Shown: piece by piece, positions 1-11,578 of the stretch
Layout of the letters: every line of letters begins with the position of its first letter
How positions within the stretch are numbered: position 1 is the stretch's first letter
NCBI GenBank assembly: GCA_002900995.3
Contig: CM035315.1
Coordinates: 1,039,967-1,103,966 of the forward strand
Direction of reading: 5' to 3'
From: Ganoderma boninense
Taxonomy: Eukaryota > Basidiomycota > Agaricomycetes > Polyporales > Polyporaceae
Length of the DNA stretch: 64,000 bases
Notes under the pieces: generated by a model
What the model was told of the DNA's origin: nothing
What the model saw: only the letters and a program-made list of their open reading frames with translations
Database searches by the model: none
Made by a program: the position numbers and the translations under genes

Positions 1-3000
1 CCGGCCTGAAAGCCATCCTCTGCTAATCCACTGTCTCGCGCCTGTTTGAGTCGAATAATAGCTCGCCAAAGTCGGATCCTCGGTGATAGCAGGCACATTA
101 CCGCGGCGGCCGCATCAGGATCCTTATGATCGGACAAGTCTGCAGTAGTAGCGGCTTCGAGGCGTCTCTCTCGACAAGCTGCGACCTTGGCGCAACAAGT
201 CGTCTACCTTTAGCCCGCAGTGGGAGTTCGGGTCGCCACCTTCGGAAGGTTTCCCCTTCGCGCGCAAACCTCGTGTGTCGTCTTTCTGGCAGTGCAAGTG
301 CAGTGCATGCACGCGCGAACACCATCCAGACATGCACCCACGAATTCTAGTCGTTGGCACGCGTTTCAAAAGTCGACTTCAACCGTCGATACATTGCCCC
401 CTGCACAGCACGGAAAAACGTTCGCAAGGTTAACTTTTTGTTCGCTATGCGCGAAGGTGTGTACGTTGAGCTTGTTATGTGCACATTGCCCCCGGCCCCC
501 CACGCGAGCTCACAATTGAAGAGTTTTGACTCCCAGATATCTCAAAATGTGGGGCGACACATCCTCGCAGCTTGTGCCAAACAGACTCGAGAGTCTCGCT
601 GTCTATTTCGTCTGCACAAGGAAGCACATACTGGACAGAGCTCGAGTAGTGTCTACATGGCTACACCATCAGCTCCGGTGAGCACCACTTGACACAATGC
701 CTGGCTGCTCGCCAAATATACAGCACAGACGTCCCAACGGAATTGAAACCCAAACGGTCGACCCTTTGGGCCGTGGACCGCGGCGGTCAGCGTGATGAGC
801 GACGACGGGGTGTCATGCTGAACAGCACAGGACCTTTGCGGCGGTAAGCCTCTCACCTAACCACCTCGAAATCAGCTGGATTCACCAGGCCCAACATCTG
901 TCCGGATGATACGAACGTACGAAGGATGGTCGTGCGGAATGGACGACCGCGACGAAAACAAGGCGGCGGGCAGCGTCTGGGATGGTGTTCCCCATACCTC
1001 CTCTGGCCTGACCCCGTCGCTCTCTTCGCCATCTGCGATCTCCAGATTCTCGTATCCATCGTGATCCCCACCGTCGAATGGGCCGAGGGGCGACAAGGCA
1101 AGATGGGGCCTCCATGTCATTAGCGTGCTTGCCGGGACAGGACAGGCTCTCTGTAGCCGTAGGGGCGCACGAGTAGGGCGATTGTTTGTGCAACCTTCGA
1201 CGACGAACTGTCTCGTACGACGTGCCGCATGTTCGCGCTCACGCCGTCAAGACCACTATGCGCGCCCAGATATGCAATGGTACCAGGAGACACAGCCGGA
1301 CCTCCACTCCAATCACCTAGCTTTGGCTTGAGTCCCTGGACCATGTTCACCGAAATCACCCAAACCCAGGCAGGCCGACGTCCGGAGAGACGTACAAAGT
1401 GAAGGCCATCCGAGGAGCAGGGGGCATGGAGCACGAAGAATGTTCCGCGTAAACTCGTCGCATTCGGCGAGAGAGCGTTGGTGAGGCGATGTTGCTTGGG
1501 GGACTCGCGAACAACTGCGCCTATCGTGTGAGTCGTTCAGCTCCAGCTTAATAGTGCCGCACGTTCAGCTCGACAACCCCCAGGATTGCCCCATCGGGCC
1601 GAAACGCGTTCTTCGGGAATGTGAGCACGGCAACCTTCATCTCAGCCTTGTTGACACCAAAGGAGGCTAGATGGGGCAGCTCAGTTGACATCTACGGTAA
1701 TATCAAAACCGCTGAGATATCCTTCTTTGAATTCTACGAGACTCCGCGTTCGCGCTGCCACACATGATAGCCTCCATGGGCAACTTGATCATGCCGTCAG
1801 TCTGCTTCGCGTCGGGATAACACCAAGAGATTGCGTCGACATCCTGGCAGATGGCTTCATAGGGCGAGCCGACGCGGGCGGAAGACCAGTGAGCCTTCTT
1901 CTGCACTTAGGAATCAGAGGAATATCGGTGCACGATGGGAAACAACGGGCCACAGGAGTTCGTGGGGCGCGAACAATCGGTCCACTGCATCGCGACCTTG
2001 TGAGTAGCTGGACAGATGGACATGAGAGCTTACGACCACACCTGCAATGCTGTTGTACATGCAGATAAGAACTTTCATCACTCTCCTGTTACGCAATAGA
2101 CTCGCGCCAGGCGTGCCCCCACCCGTCCGACAGACTGCCCAGGTGAGCTAGTAGAAGCACTTGAGCGCACGCCCCCGGAGCCTCAGTGGCAGACTGTCCT
2201 GCTGGTCCAGCGTGTAGGTGTCTGGGAATGGAACCTCACGTCAGGCATGCCGTTGCATTGATGAATGGAAAGGACAAAACACGCACATGACCGCGACTCA
2301 GCCGGACCATACACCTCCATACCAATCACGGTTTATGTAGCGGTTTTCGGACGTCAGCGCGCTGAAATTTCGGTTGGTAGGCGGCGGACAGCGCACATTA
2401 GGACATAAGGAGAACATCGATGACGTCTGCGCCGCGCGATGCCCGGGAACAAATGGGTAAGAGCTTGACTGTGAATCGGGACAATAGTAGGAACGTAAAT
2501 TGAAAGAAGTCCGGCTGAGAGGGATGAAAACCGGCCGTGGGACACTCAACGAGTGAGGCTACTAGTGAAGGGAGATACGTCTGTCCATGCTTCCTCCATC
2601 ATCCGCCGATGATGAGGCCACATAAGGTTCCGAGATTGGTCTGGGAAAGAAGGGGCGTTTATGAGGGGAGCGTGCCAAGTACGTAATAGGCGTAGTGAAT
2701 GAGCTCTGTGATGGCGCGACGAGGAGGAGGAGGAGGAGGAGGAGGAGGGAAGGAAGATAACCATTCGGCGCGTCGGGAAGGAGGACAAGAAGCTGTTTGT
2801 GGCGGTAGAAGGAAGCGGTGTTCAGGCATTATTACATACCAATTTCCCGGTCACCCAACATCTATCGAATATGGAAGTTGGAACACAATTGCCAACCTAC
2901 ATCAGATGCGGCGAAGGATGCTGCTGCGACGAAGGTGATACAGGATGACACCTGCCGTATCCTTCTCAGGCTTCCGCTTGTTGAAATGTGGTGGGAGCAT

Positions 3001-4487
3001 CGTTTGAGCTGCGGTAACAAATATTGCAGTTGACCGAGAACTGTTGCCATCAATCCATATGCAGCATCTCCAGACCAATCTCGGAACCTTCCTCGACTTC
3101 GTACACATGCCCTGAAACGTGGTGAGGTGATGGAGAAGTATGCTCTTTTTAACTCTGGATAAACAACCCGACTCCCCAACCTCTCCCAATTCACAGTTAG
3201 GTCTCCGGGCGCCCCACAGTACCCCCCGAACTTCATCGATTTCTCCTCATTCACCGTTGTGCAGATATCCCACCGCCGAGTTGGTCAGTCGTCGAGTACG
3301 GCTCAGCACGTCGGTTTCCAAAGAGGGCAAGATTGAGCGCGATCTTCCTCCGCGGACACCGAGGGTGCAGCCTTTCGCGCTCCACGTGGATTCTCAGCCC
3401 CAGCTGGATCCCTGCATTAAGGGTGGACGTAATTGCGCTTCAAGTTGGTTCCCTCAATCACCCCGCTCGAGCGTCTCGCGGCACCCACGGAAAAGCCTAC
3501 GTACCGGCAGGTACATCCATAGCACATTTAGTCTAACTCTGGGTATTACGATGGAGACGAAGATCTCGAGGAAGCACATCGCGAAGACGCGTACGAGCGC
3601 GTACGGTGGAGATGGTGGAGCGGGAGGATCCTGGGCTGAGCATACTAATTCATCATTGTGGCGTCCGGTAGGCGTTTGAAGTAGGCTTCTGGATAAAGAA
3701 GGGATGTCGAAGACCAAGCGAAGACAGGATAGTGTTCGGGAGAGCTTGGGTGTTGTATGAGATCGTACTTCAAGTTGATACCAAACCAATGTTGTGTGGA
3801 ACAAATGTTGTCAGCTCTGGCGCCCCCACGGATGGAAATGAGCCTGCGAAGATCAAAGAATCTTCCAAACCTTCTTCCGCGTCTGATAGCGGGAGACAAT
3901 CCAATGCATGTCATTTAGAGTGGGCCTCCACGCCAGTCAACTTTCAAGCCCTTTCAAGCCGATGCCCAGAGCAACAGGAGAGATAAGTATCTCAGCTTGT
4001 CTTCCTGCAGGAGGCTCCAGCGGGCACCGCGAAGAGATCCGGCCTACTTCACAGACAAGAAGAGTTGCTAACAGAACCGAGAATATGTTATGTCAATGTC
4101 AATTCCGCGTCCGGTTCCGAATATAGAACATTACGGGACTCCGAAACCTGCAGAAAGAATGGTCTTGGAAGTAGGGCAATTGCCTCTTGGAGATTGGGTT
4201 CGGGCACTCTTCTTGCCAAGTTCCTTGGGGGCAGGGTCGAGAATAAAAGTGGGGTTTGTCTGGCAGGACGCCTCCTCACCCGGGAGAACTGAGAACTGAT
4301 TTGCTGGAACCGGGAGCATGGCGCAGTTATTACTCCGCGCCTAACCTGATCCAATTCGGGTTCTTCGGAAGCCGAGGCGCTTAAACCAGCTGACCAACAA
4401 CCCCATACAAACCCGTCCTCCTTCTATCTCTCATCCTCTAATGCCGCCAGTACCCCCACTTTTCACCCTCTACGTTATCCGTCCTCT
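1..4487. other. Intergenic or relic DNA, no gene recognised
   Basis: No open frame here has a recognisable domain, and short frames on both strands overlap without a coherent exon pattern. On the minus strand around 1570-1680 a stretch reads like conserved protein (AVLTFPKNAF, then GAILGVVELN) and another at 853-960 ends at a possible donor (VNPADFEVVR followed by GTGAGA). These may be remnants of decayed genes that I cannot name. A GGA trinucleotide run lies at 2721-2749. Confidence 0.4.
2721..2749. repeat. (GGA)n microsatellite
   Basis: Uninterrupted GAG/GGA triplets of about 29 bp, seen directly. It lies in DNA with no supported gene. Confidence 0.85.
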
Positions 4488-6910
4488 TTGACAAACTCCT
4501 GTGATCCTACCCTTACCCTAGCTATGATAGAGTCCCTACTCGCCGCCTCCGATACCCAACAAGACGCCTTCCACGCTGTTCATACTGGTAACGCCACCCA
4601 GTCCGACCTTGCCTTACTGGGACGTGAAATCACACCCCCGCGCCAGGACGGTCAACCGACGTCCCCCGCCATCGTTCAGGTCGTCAAGAAGACGATCGAC
4701 TAGTACGTTCTCACAGTCACCCATCGTTCATATGGGCATGCCGCTTAGTACTATGCCGTAGCGTCCAGCGAACGCTGCTCGGATGGCTTCAATACTGGCG
4801 GGAAGATACGCGGGAGTCAGAGACGTCTACAGGTCCGTTCAGAGCAGAACACTTGCCGTATTTGCAGAATACCTCATGTGAGTACTCCCTGGTGCTATCC
4901 TGTAGTCGTGTATTCATCGTGCGAGCAGACGCACAGTGTGGCCACTCTCCCCCACAGGGGAAGAACGCTGCCGTGCGCTGCGCTAGCCATTGTCCCTCAA
5001 AATGGGGTTACGCACATGGGTCAAAGGGCGAGCCAATCTGGACGAATGCGAGTCTAGTCGGACCGGAATTCGACAAAGGAGATGTCGTCGTCAAACCCAT
5101 CCTGGTTGTCAATCCATCGGCGGTTTCTCATGGATACATGGTCTCCTCTCCATCTTCTGGTACAGCTGCGCCGCCGCCGTCATCGTCGCACCCTTCTGGC
5201 ACGACCAACCTCCCATCGTCGCACCCTACTGGCACGACCAATCTCCCATCGTCGCACCCCTCTGGCACAAACAACCTCCCATCGTCATCACCCGCCGGTA
5301 CGCCGTCTTCCATGCCCTCTGTCGGCATCGCTCAGAACAAGGCCCCAACCGCGAATGTCAGTGATGGCTCTGTTCCTCCATCCATCTCTCAGCACAGCTC
5401 GAACACACCCCTTCCTGCGGCATCCCAAAGCGCGATACAGCCCGCTGTCCAGCAGACCGTTCCGCGTCTTCCATATGTTACAGACCGCGCTCAGTTTGCC
5501 GAACGTCCGTCCTATCGAGCCCTGTCATCCAACTACTCTCCCCCGGGACAGCAACATACTTCACCAACGTATTCAATCAGCCCTGCTACCGTGCCTCCAA
5601 CGGGCTCGGGCCTTTCGTTCGCTCCAGCTCACCAGCCCATGCCCAACTCAGCCCCGCCACCGCCGATGGCCAGTCCCGCTCGCATAATCACGTCTAACGC
5701 TGCCCCGCTGCTGCCGCAGCTGTCGACGCCGCTGCCGCCCGCCGGTCCTACTCGTCAGGTGATGGCCAACTCTGCTCCACCGCAGCGGATGGCCGGTCCT
5801 GCTCGTCAGCTCGTGTCCAATTCTGCCCCGCCCCCAATGCTGATGGCCAATGCTCCTCGTCAGCTCGTGTCCAATTCTGCTCCGCAGCCGTCGATGACTG
5901 CTCCTGCTCGTCAGCTCGTGTCCAATTCTGCCCCGCCCCCACCGCCGATGGCCAGTCCTGCTCGTCATCTCGTGTCCAACTCTGCTCCACCGCGGCGGAT
6001 GGCCGGTCCCGTTCGCCAGCTCATGTCCACTTCTGCTCAGCCGCCGTCGATGACTGCTCCTGCTCGCCAGCTCGTGTTCAACTCTGAGCCGCCGCCCACA
6101 ACCAGTTCTGACTGCCCGCCGACAGCGGCGACAGCGATCCAGGGCGTTGCTCCCCCTCCCCCTCGATCACTTCCTTATCACGACTACGTGCCCGACCACC
6201 CGTCCACCTCGGTTCCTAACTGCACGGGTGACTGGTCAGTCGACGCGATGGCGAAATGGAACCATCATGCTTGGATGGAGATGCAGCAGGAGAAAACACG
6301 ACAAATGCAACTCATGTTGGAGGTCAAGAGAATCGATCAGCAGATGCAAATGCTGCACAACAAGCAGAGTAATGGGAGCTTCAGCTTTTCCTGTGACAGC
6401 CCTCGTCCCTCGACCCAAACATCTTCCCCCTTGTCTCTCCCCTACGGGAGCCCGGAGACCACGCTCTCACGCAAATCTCTACGGCGATCTAGCGTATCCC
6501 TTCCTGCTCGTTCATGCCATTCCAACTCCCCTGTCGGCTTTTTGCAGCTCAACCGCATGGTTGTGGAGCCCCCGGACAATCCTGCAGAAGTCCTTGCTTC
6601 TGGCAGTCAAGGCTGCTCAAGTGGCCGTCGGGCCTTCGCCGTGGACGACAGGAGCGCGGAGATGGGGACATTGGCACACGTACCGGACAGTGGCGAGACC
6701 TCTAATGTTCCTGGTGGGTACGGCAACCCAGGCCCCCCCGCGTTGGCGAACGTGGTGAATGAATTTGGCGATATGGCTGGAGGATTTTCGAATGTGACCA
6801 AGGGACGTGTTCACGTGATGGGCGAGCAGGCCGACACAAGGAATGGATTCGCAGGGCGTGACACGACAAACGGGCATGTCGGTCACGGGCGGATACGCTC
6901 ATATCATTAA
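4488..6910 (+). CDS. Pro/Ser-rich repetitive hypothetical protein
   Basis: Not recognised. A long open frame runs to a TAA at 6908-6910 and is preceded by at least one upstream exon beginning near 4488 or 4524. A likely intron at 4703-4759 (GTACGT to TAG) joins the two in frame. A further intron near 4877-4961 (GTGAGT to CACAG) is possible; with it the local peptide gains a CRIC pair and loses the lower-complexity reading, so the 5-prime structure is unsettled. The body is low complexity: Thr/Ser/Pro stretches, three 11-residue repeats, then about eight degenerate copies of a module containing ARQLVSNSAPPP. A short charged, Gln/Met-rich segment (about 6265-6370) looks like a coiled coil. No signal peptide, membrane segment or catalytic motif is visible. 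It could be a regulatory or scaffold protein, but this is only a guess from composition. Confidence 0.5.
5181..5279 (+). repeat. 33-bp minisatellite, three units, within coding DNA
   Basis: Three tandem 33-bp units beginning CATCGTCGCACCC follow one another, with a degenerate fourth after 5280. They keep the frame and encode an 11-residue Ser/His/Pro/Gly/Thr/Asn repeat in the hypothetical protein. Confidence 0.8.
5640..6110 (+). repeat. Degenerate 54-69 bp in-frame repeats
   Basis: About eight imperfect tandem copies encode the core RQLVSNSAPP with variable Pro/Met spacers. Copies differ by substitutions and by whole-codon indels, so selection has probably kept the frame while unit number drifts. 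Confidence 0.7.
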
Positions 6911-7398
6911 CGGAAAGTCAACGACGGACGTGTCCACGTAATGAACGGATATGTCGATGGGACCGCCCACACATGAACGGCAACGCCATGCGCGGGGCTC
7001 GAGGACAGCAACGTCATCGCGGGGTCCGACAACAATCGGGCGGCGACGCTCTGGACGTATGGCGCTGACGGTATGGCCATGCAGTGCTGACTGAGGGCGA
7101 AAGTTGACGGACATCTGATTCGTGCTCGGACCTGGGAGGTGCCATGTATCACTTGCGTTTGTCTTTGATCTATGTAGTTCTCAGTAGACCATTTGTGTTT
7201 GTCCACTATCGTGGGGGACAAGCGCTTCTATTGTATGGCTATGTATGTCAAAACGGCTTCGGCTGTATGATATCTGTCGGGGACGGTCATGAATGTATGA
7301 CTACGAGGCTTGATCGCATGGCTTGAAGTGTTCATGCAGGTACGACTAGTTTGAACAGCACCTGCTGGGACGCATCTGCTTTGACAATCGTATGAGGT
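6911..7398. other. Intergenic, nothing recognised
   Basis: This is the 3-prime flank of the Pro/Ser-rich gene. No domain, tRNA or repeat is visible. Confidence 0.4.
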
Positions 7399-8290
7399 TC
7401 AACCCGTGGTACGGGAGAATATTGAAGACGAGCCGTTTGTAGGCGTCAGGTTCGGACTCGCGGCGAGTTTGAAGACGGACGCCCAGGCATCGAAGACCCG
7501 GATCCAGTCCGTTTCTGTATCAACAGATTTTCGCGAACTAGCCTGGACCTTTTCGAGGAGAACATGATTTCCCGCGAAAGTCGTTGGCATCGTCGTCATA
7601 GTCAGACCCCGAGTCAATCGCAGCGTAAAGCCTCTCAAAGTGAAAATACTTGTCGGCAAGGACGTCGCGCCTGATGGCGTTGGGAAGAGGATCGTCGAGT
7701 CGAGTCAGTTGGAGATAGGAGATCATACGGACAACGACCTTCCCTCTAGAGACTACGAGGAATTTCGAAGGTCTTTGCAAGGTGCGCGTCGGAAGAGGCG
7801 ATGTCTTTGAGAGCAGAACCGACTGGGGAATCCCGCTTCCCTCGACGCCCTGGCGCAGTGCGTCGCGGGGGGTCGACAGGGCCACGTCTTCCAGATGACG
7901 TTACACGGAGTGCGTCGAGTTCCGCGCGGACGAATGCCCACTAGAAATTATCTCGCAGCAAATCTTGCTCTTCTGGGCGAGGATCGTGTTCACCATATCC
8001 GTCCTCAAGCTCCTCCAAAGCTGGTCGTCGCCTTCGTTCACGGACCTCGTCAAGAATATCGGAAAATCTCTTCCGGGGATGTCGAGCTCTCGAAGACGTT
8101 CAAGCTGGTTATCGGAGACCCGCCCGGCAATAGCTTCTTCGAGGAGGCCGTTGAGAAGGTCCGCTCATCCACAGATGGTGCTCTGCGAGCACGGATTTTG
8201 AGATCGCTAAGGTCTTTAACTCCAAGACGAGTGACAAGGGTTGTCCCTGGGCGACTGATGATCCCGGTGGCCAGGCAAGGAGAGATCTGT
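7399..8290 (-). pseudogene. Decayed member of a dispersed agaricomycete gene family
   Basis: On the minus strand an ordered series of conserved-looking blocks can be read across two or three frames: APSVDERT, KKLLPGGSPIT near 8150-8240, then KFLVVSRGKVVVR, LTRLDDPLPNAIRRD, FHFERLYAAID (about 7600-7760), then ETDWIRVFDAW (about 7470-7510). I recall the same order of blocks from a large unannotated family scattered through agaricomycete genomes. Stops and at least two frame changes separate the blocks here, so this copy is dead. Family function is unknown to me; dispersal suggests a link to mobile DNA. The plus-strand frame at 7895-8419 is most likely a shadow of it. Confidence 0.5.
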
Positions 8291-8419
8291 TCGGACATGA
8301 GAGTAGCAGTTATGATGGACTGGGCACTGAGCGCTGAGCAATTGCTCCTTACCAAACACAGACAGGGGCGATGCTTGACGTATGCAATCACCGACAACGC
8401 AAAGGAAGTCTGCGAATGA

Positions 8420-9705
8420 TGTAGCGTTATGTAATTGGGAGTTCAGCTGGAACATGTCGCCGCGCGCTCACCTGATGCGAGAGGAGGGAGAGATGATCCT
8501 CCAGTCGAGATGAACGGAGTGTGTCAGACAACTATCAAAGGGAATAAGCACCGGGTAACCATGAACACCACTTCGAGAGTAGACTGATGACTTATGGTCA
8601 ATTCAATACAAGTCAGGCGTGAATTGTGTACCAATCATGAGGTGCTAATCGAGCGGGGGTGTGGGAGGCGATACGCGGACAGGCCAAAGACACTGAGAGG
8701 AAGAGTTGTGATTTGTGAGACGAAGAGTGCGCGATGACGGTGGCGGCGAGGTCGATACGGGAGTCTGTAATGTGGACGGCCTGCGGTGATACTTGGCAAC
8801 TCAAGGGGAAATCCCCACAGCGAGGTGGCCACGTGCTCTGGGCCCGCTTTTAAGCGCTCATATGGGTTGCGAGTCCGAGTCCGTTCTCCAGCTCGTCTTC
8901 CTCCAGTGTTCGCTTCCTTAAGCCAATCCCACTATTCTTGCCCATCTTCTGCAGGACAGTTACTCTTCTGTGGTCTTGGTGGCCGACATCGCTCGTCGAG
9001 GGCCATACATCATTACCCGGGGCATCGACTCAGGCAGGGCGAGGCTAGGAGTTTGTACGAGCGCGTTTGGCAGCGATTTTCCTACTGTAGGTATTAGGTT
9101 TTATATTTCGGCTGTGCGTAACCTCCCTAGCTGAGCGGCTGCGGCCTAGGACGTCGATTTTAGACTTGATGCTCCTGGTTCACAGGGGAGCTTACAGTGA
9201 CTTTCCCTTATTCGCATGCCTTCAAATAAGTAGGACGAGAACGGTGGTTCTCACATTCTTCTGATGTTTCTACTGTATTCCTATCTCGTGCTCCCTAACA
9301 GCAGCTCCAGCGACCCACAGTTCACGATGTACCTTTGTCGCTTCACCCTCCTCTTGAGCATTTTGAGGCACATCGGTGTGTGTTCGCTATCTTCGCATTG
9401 TACTCAAATAATTAGTTGATAAACTGTCCGGATAGCAGGTTCCTGAGTCTGCAGGGCTCAGGATAGGATGACTTTGATATGACTCCTTCCCTCGACCTGA
9501 TGTACCTGCAAGCGGGGTGAGAACGGTCGCTATCCCGTTCTTCGCAGCGTAGTTTTCTATACTCTGTCGGTCGTCCGTCAAATTTTCATTTTCTGAGAAC
9601 ACTGCTTCCCTTCATACATGTTTATCTCATCTAAAGTGCCCGCCACCCCCTGTCATCTTCTGGGCTGGCCTTCGTCAGTCAAGTTTGGGCGATTCTACAA
9701 TACTC
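8420..9705. other. Intergenic, nothing recognised
   Basis: Short frames only; none carries a recognisable motif. The sequence ends abruptly at 9706, where a copied block shared with 16667 begins. Confidence 0.4.
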
Positions 9706-10968
9706 AATGGCAGGTTCAACGGCGCCGGCACGTAGACATCGCCGTCAAGAGTGTCGTTTGTGACAACGCGCTGTTTACTGGACCCCAGTCAGTACATTGC
9801 AGCGGTGACGCAAGTTCGTCACCTACTCGGTGCGGAAGATCTTGCTGCCTTCGGAGGCCGCCTCGGCTTTCCTATAACTAATACCTTGCTAATGGCAGCT
9901 CCCTTAGATGCGGCGCCCGAGGACGCACCAACCATGGAGGATGACGGGCGTGACGACCCCGGAGTGGAGGAGCTGAGATCAATGTTGAGCTTAGAGGCCA
10001 TGGTGGTTTGAGGCGCAGCCTTAGGTCGTTCTGGTTCGACGTGGCCTACAGGAGCGGCCAAGTCGACTTCGAGATCTGTGTCGAGGACACTGATGCCCTC
10101 GCTGCCAGGTTTAGTCTCCATCACAAGAAGGCCGAATACGATTGTATTGTACGAGATCTCGATGATGTCCCCTTGTGTGAGCGCGGAGAAGTTCCGAAAA
10201 GCTTGTTCGAGGCTGTAACAACGTCATGAGCGCTATGCAAGCTCATGAAAGAATCGGTTCACGTACACGGCCTTGGGGTCCGAGACGTCGAGAAAGTCGA
10301 CTGTCTGTGCCCGGAGCTTTACTAGCTTGCCTTTCTGGAGCTCGCAGCCAGTAATACGGATGGGATCGCCCTCTTCCGAGCGTAGGGTCCTCATCATCCA
10401 ATGGGGCAGGTGGACGCATTCCTCTTCGGCAATAAACTCGAGGACGCCGTCATGAATAGCGCTGCTGGGTTAGCAGGGTTGCGGAGCTTAAACATCCAAG
10501 GGGACTCTAGGCCCATGTTTGTAAGATTGGCAAGCGAGGTTGGAGGCATGACGACTAGGTGTTGTTGGAATTGTATGACCACGGGAGATCAAGTGGTGCT
10601 GGACGTACTCTTTCCACCATAGCTGACATTCTCTCGAGGGCGGCCAGGCAGCATTGCGACGCTGTAGGCTTTGAAGTACTCATCGTACGATTGCGGGTTG
10701 GGTCTACCAACTCTCCGGGTAGGCAGACCACCCAATCCACTGGAATCTTTGGTCAACCTGTGATAACTGGACATCCCGACGTCAAACATACTGGGCGAGT
10801 TAGGCGAAGAGGCCGGCAGGACCTCCGGGACCGAAGTGATCTTGATCAAACTAGGCGACAAATCAGACGTCATGACATTTGATGAAGGACAATGCATACC
10901 AGGTCCATGGTTCGCGAATGGAGGATGGTAGTTGAGAGCAAGGAGCGGACGGGTTCCGAGGACGCGGT
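9706..10968 (-). pseudogene. UFD1: Partial UFD1 copy A (lacks C-terminal exon)
   Basis: This 1,263-bp block matches 16667-17929 base for base except at 10428 (G here, A at 17389), which is synonymous. On the minus strand it encodes most of UFD1, the substrate-recruiting partner of Cdc48/p97 with Npl4: start codon at 10789-10787, then YSVAMLPGRPRENVSYGGK, an intron, MPPTSLANL, then the block GVLEFIAEEECVHLPHWMM, METKPGSEGISVLDTDLEVD and VEPERPKAAP. The final exons present at 16213-16666 are absent. One base is missing between NPANPAA and the GVLEF block, as in the other two copies. Truncation plus frameshift make this copy non-functional. It lies head to head with the CCT4 fragment. Confidence 0.8.
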
Positions 10969-11077
10969 AGCGAACCGCGTACTCCGGGTGGATGGGCGCC
11001 TACACGTCGCGTGGGCGCCTTCGCGACGTTGGACTCGCGGTCGACTCGCTTCATTCCTATCCGTCTTCAGATCCCTC

Positions 11078-11578
11078 ATGTCTGCTGCCGCTGTCTCCAC
11101 TTCGTCTCCCCCGCTGTGGCTGGGGCCAACAAGGCCTTCAATGACAGGGTGCGACTTTATTCTGTGTTAGTCTAGAATAGCGCGCTGATCGATGCTATTA
11201 GGGCAAGCCCATGGAAGTCCGCCTCTCTAACATGGTCGCAGCACAGAGTACGGTTTGCCCACGTCTCAGCCTTCGCCCATGCCGGATATCTATTTAAAAC
11301 GTGAACAGCGATTAGCGATGCTGTCCGGACATCATTAGGTCCCAGGGGAATGGACAAGATGGTGTGTACTGACTTGCTATGCTCCTCAAGACCCGATTTA
11401 TATCTTCCGTCTCCCTCAGATCCAAACATCGAAGGGCGAGCTGATCATCGCAAACGATGGAGCTACTATTCTCAAGAGTATTCAAGCTCTTCAACCTGCT
11501 GCGAAGATGGTGCGTGGTCCCCCCGTTCTTACGCCGCTCGATCCTTACAGGAGAGCAGCTTGTCGATCTCTCCGCCGC
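11078..11578 (+). pseudogene. CCT4: CCT4 (TCP-1 delta) 5-prime fragment, four exons
   Basis: Four short exons read as the N-terminus of the chaperonin subunit CCT delta: 11078-11147 (MSAAAVSTSS, then one extra C in a C5 run, then NKAF), 11202 on (GKPMEVRLSNMVAAQ), then SDAVRTSLGPRGMDKM, then IQTSKGELIIANDGATIL and a fifth start reading QLVDLSAA near 11555-11575. The ANDGATIL stretch belongs to the ATP-binding region of group II chaperonins. Introns have canonical ends. Homology stops in the middle of an exon at about 11578, where sequence continues directly as a GH3 glycosidase. A chimeric junction and a frameshift make a working gene impossible here. Confidence 0.75.

Noticed and set aside
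4310..4410. Possible tRNA on the minus strand (GGTCAGCTGGTTTAAGCGC followed by CTTCCGAA)
   Set aside because: The D-arm and anticodon-loop words look tRNA-like, but no matching anticodon stem, T-arm (GGTTCGAAT type) or acceptor pairing could be found, even allowing an intron.
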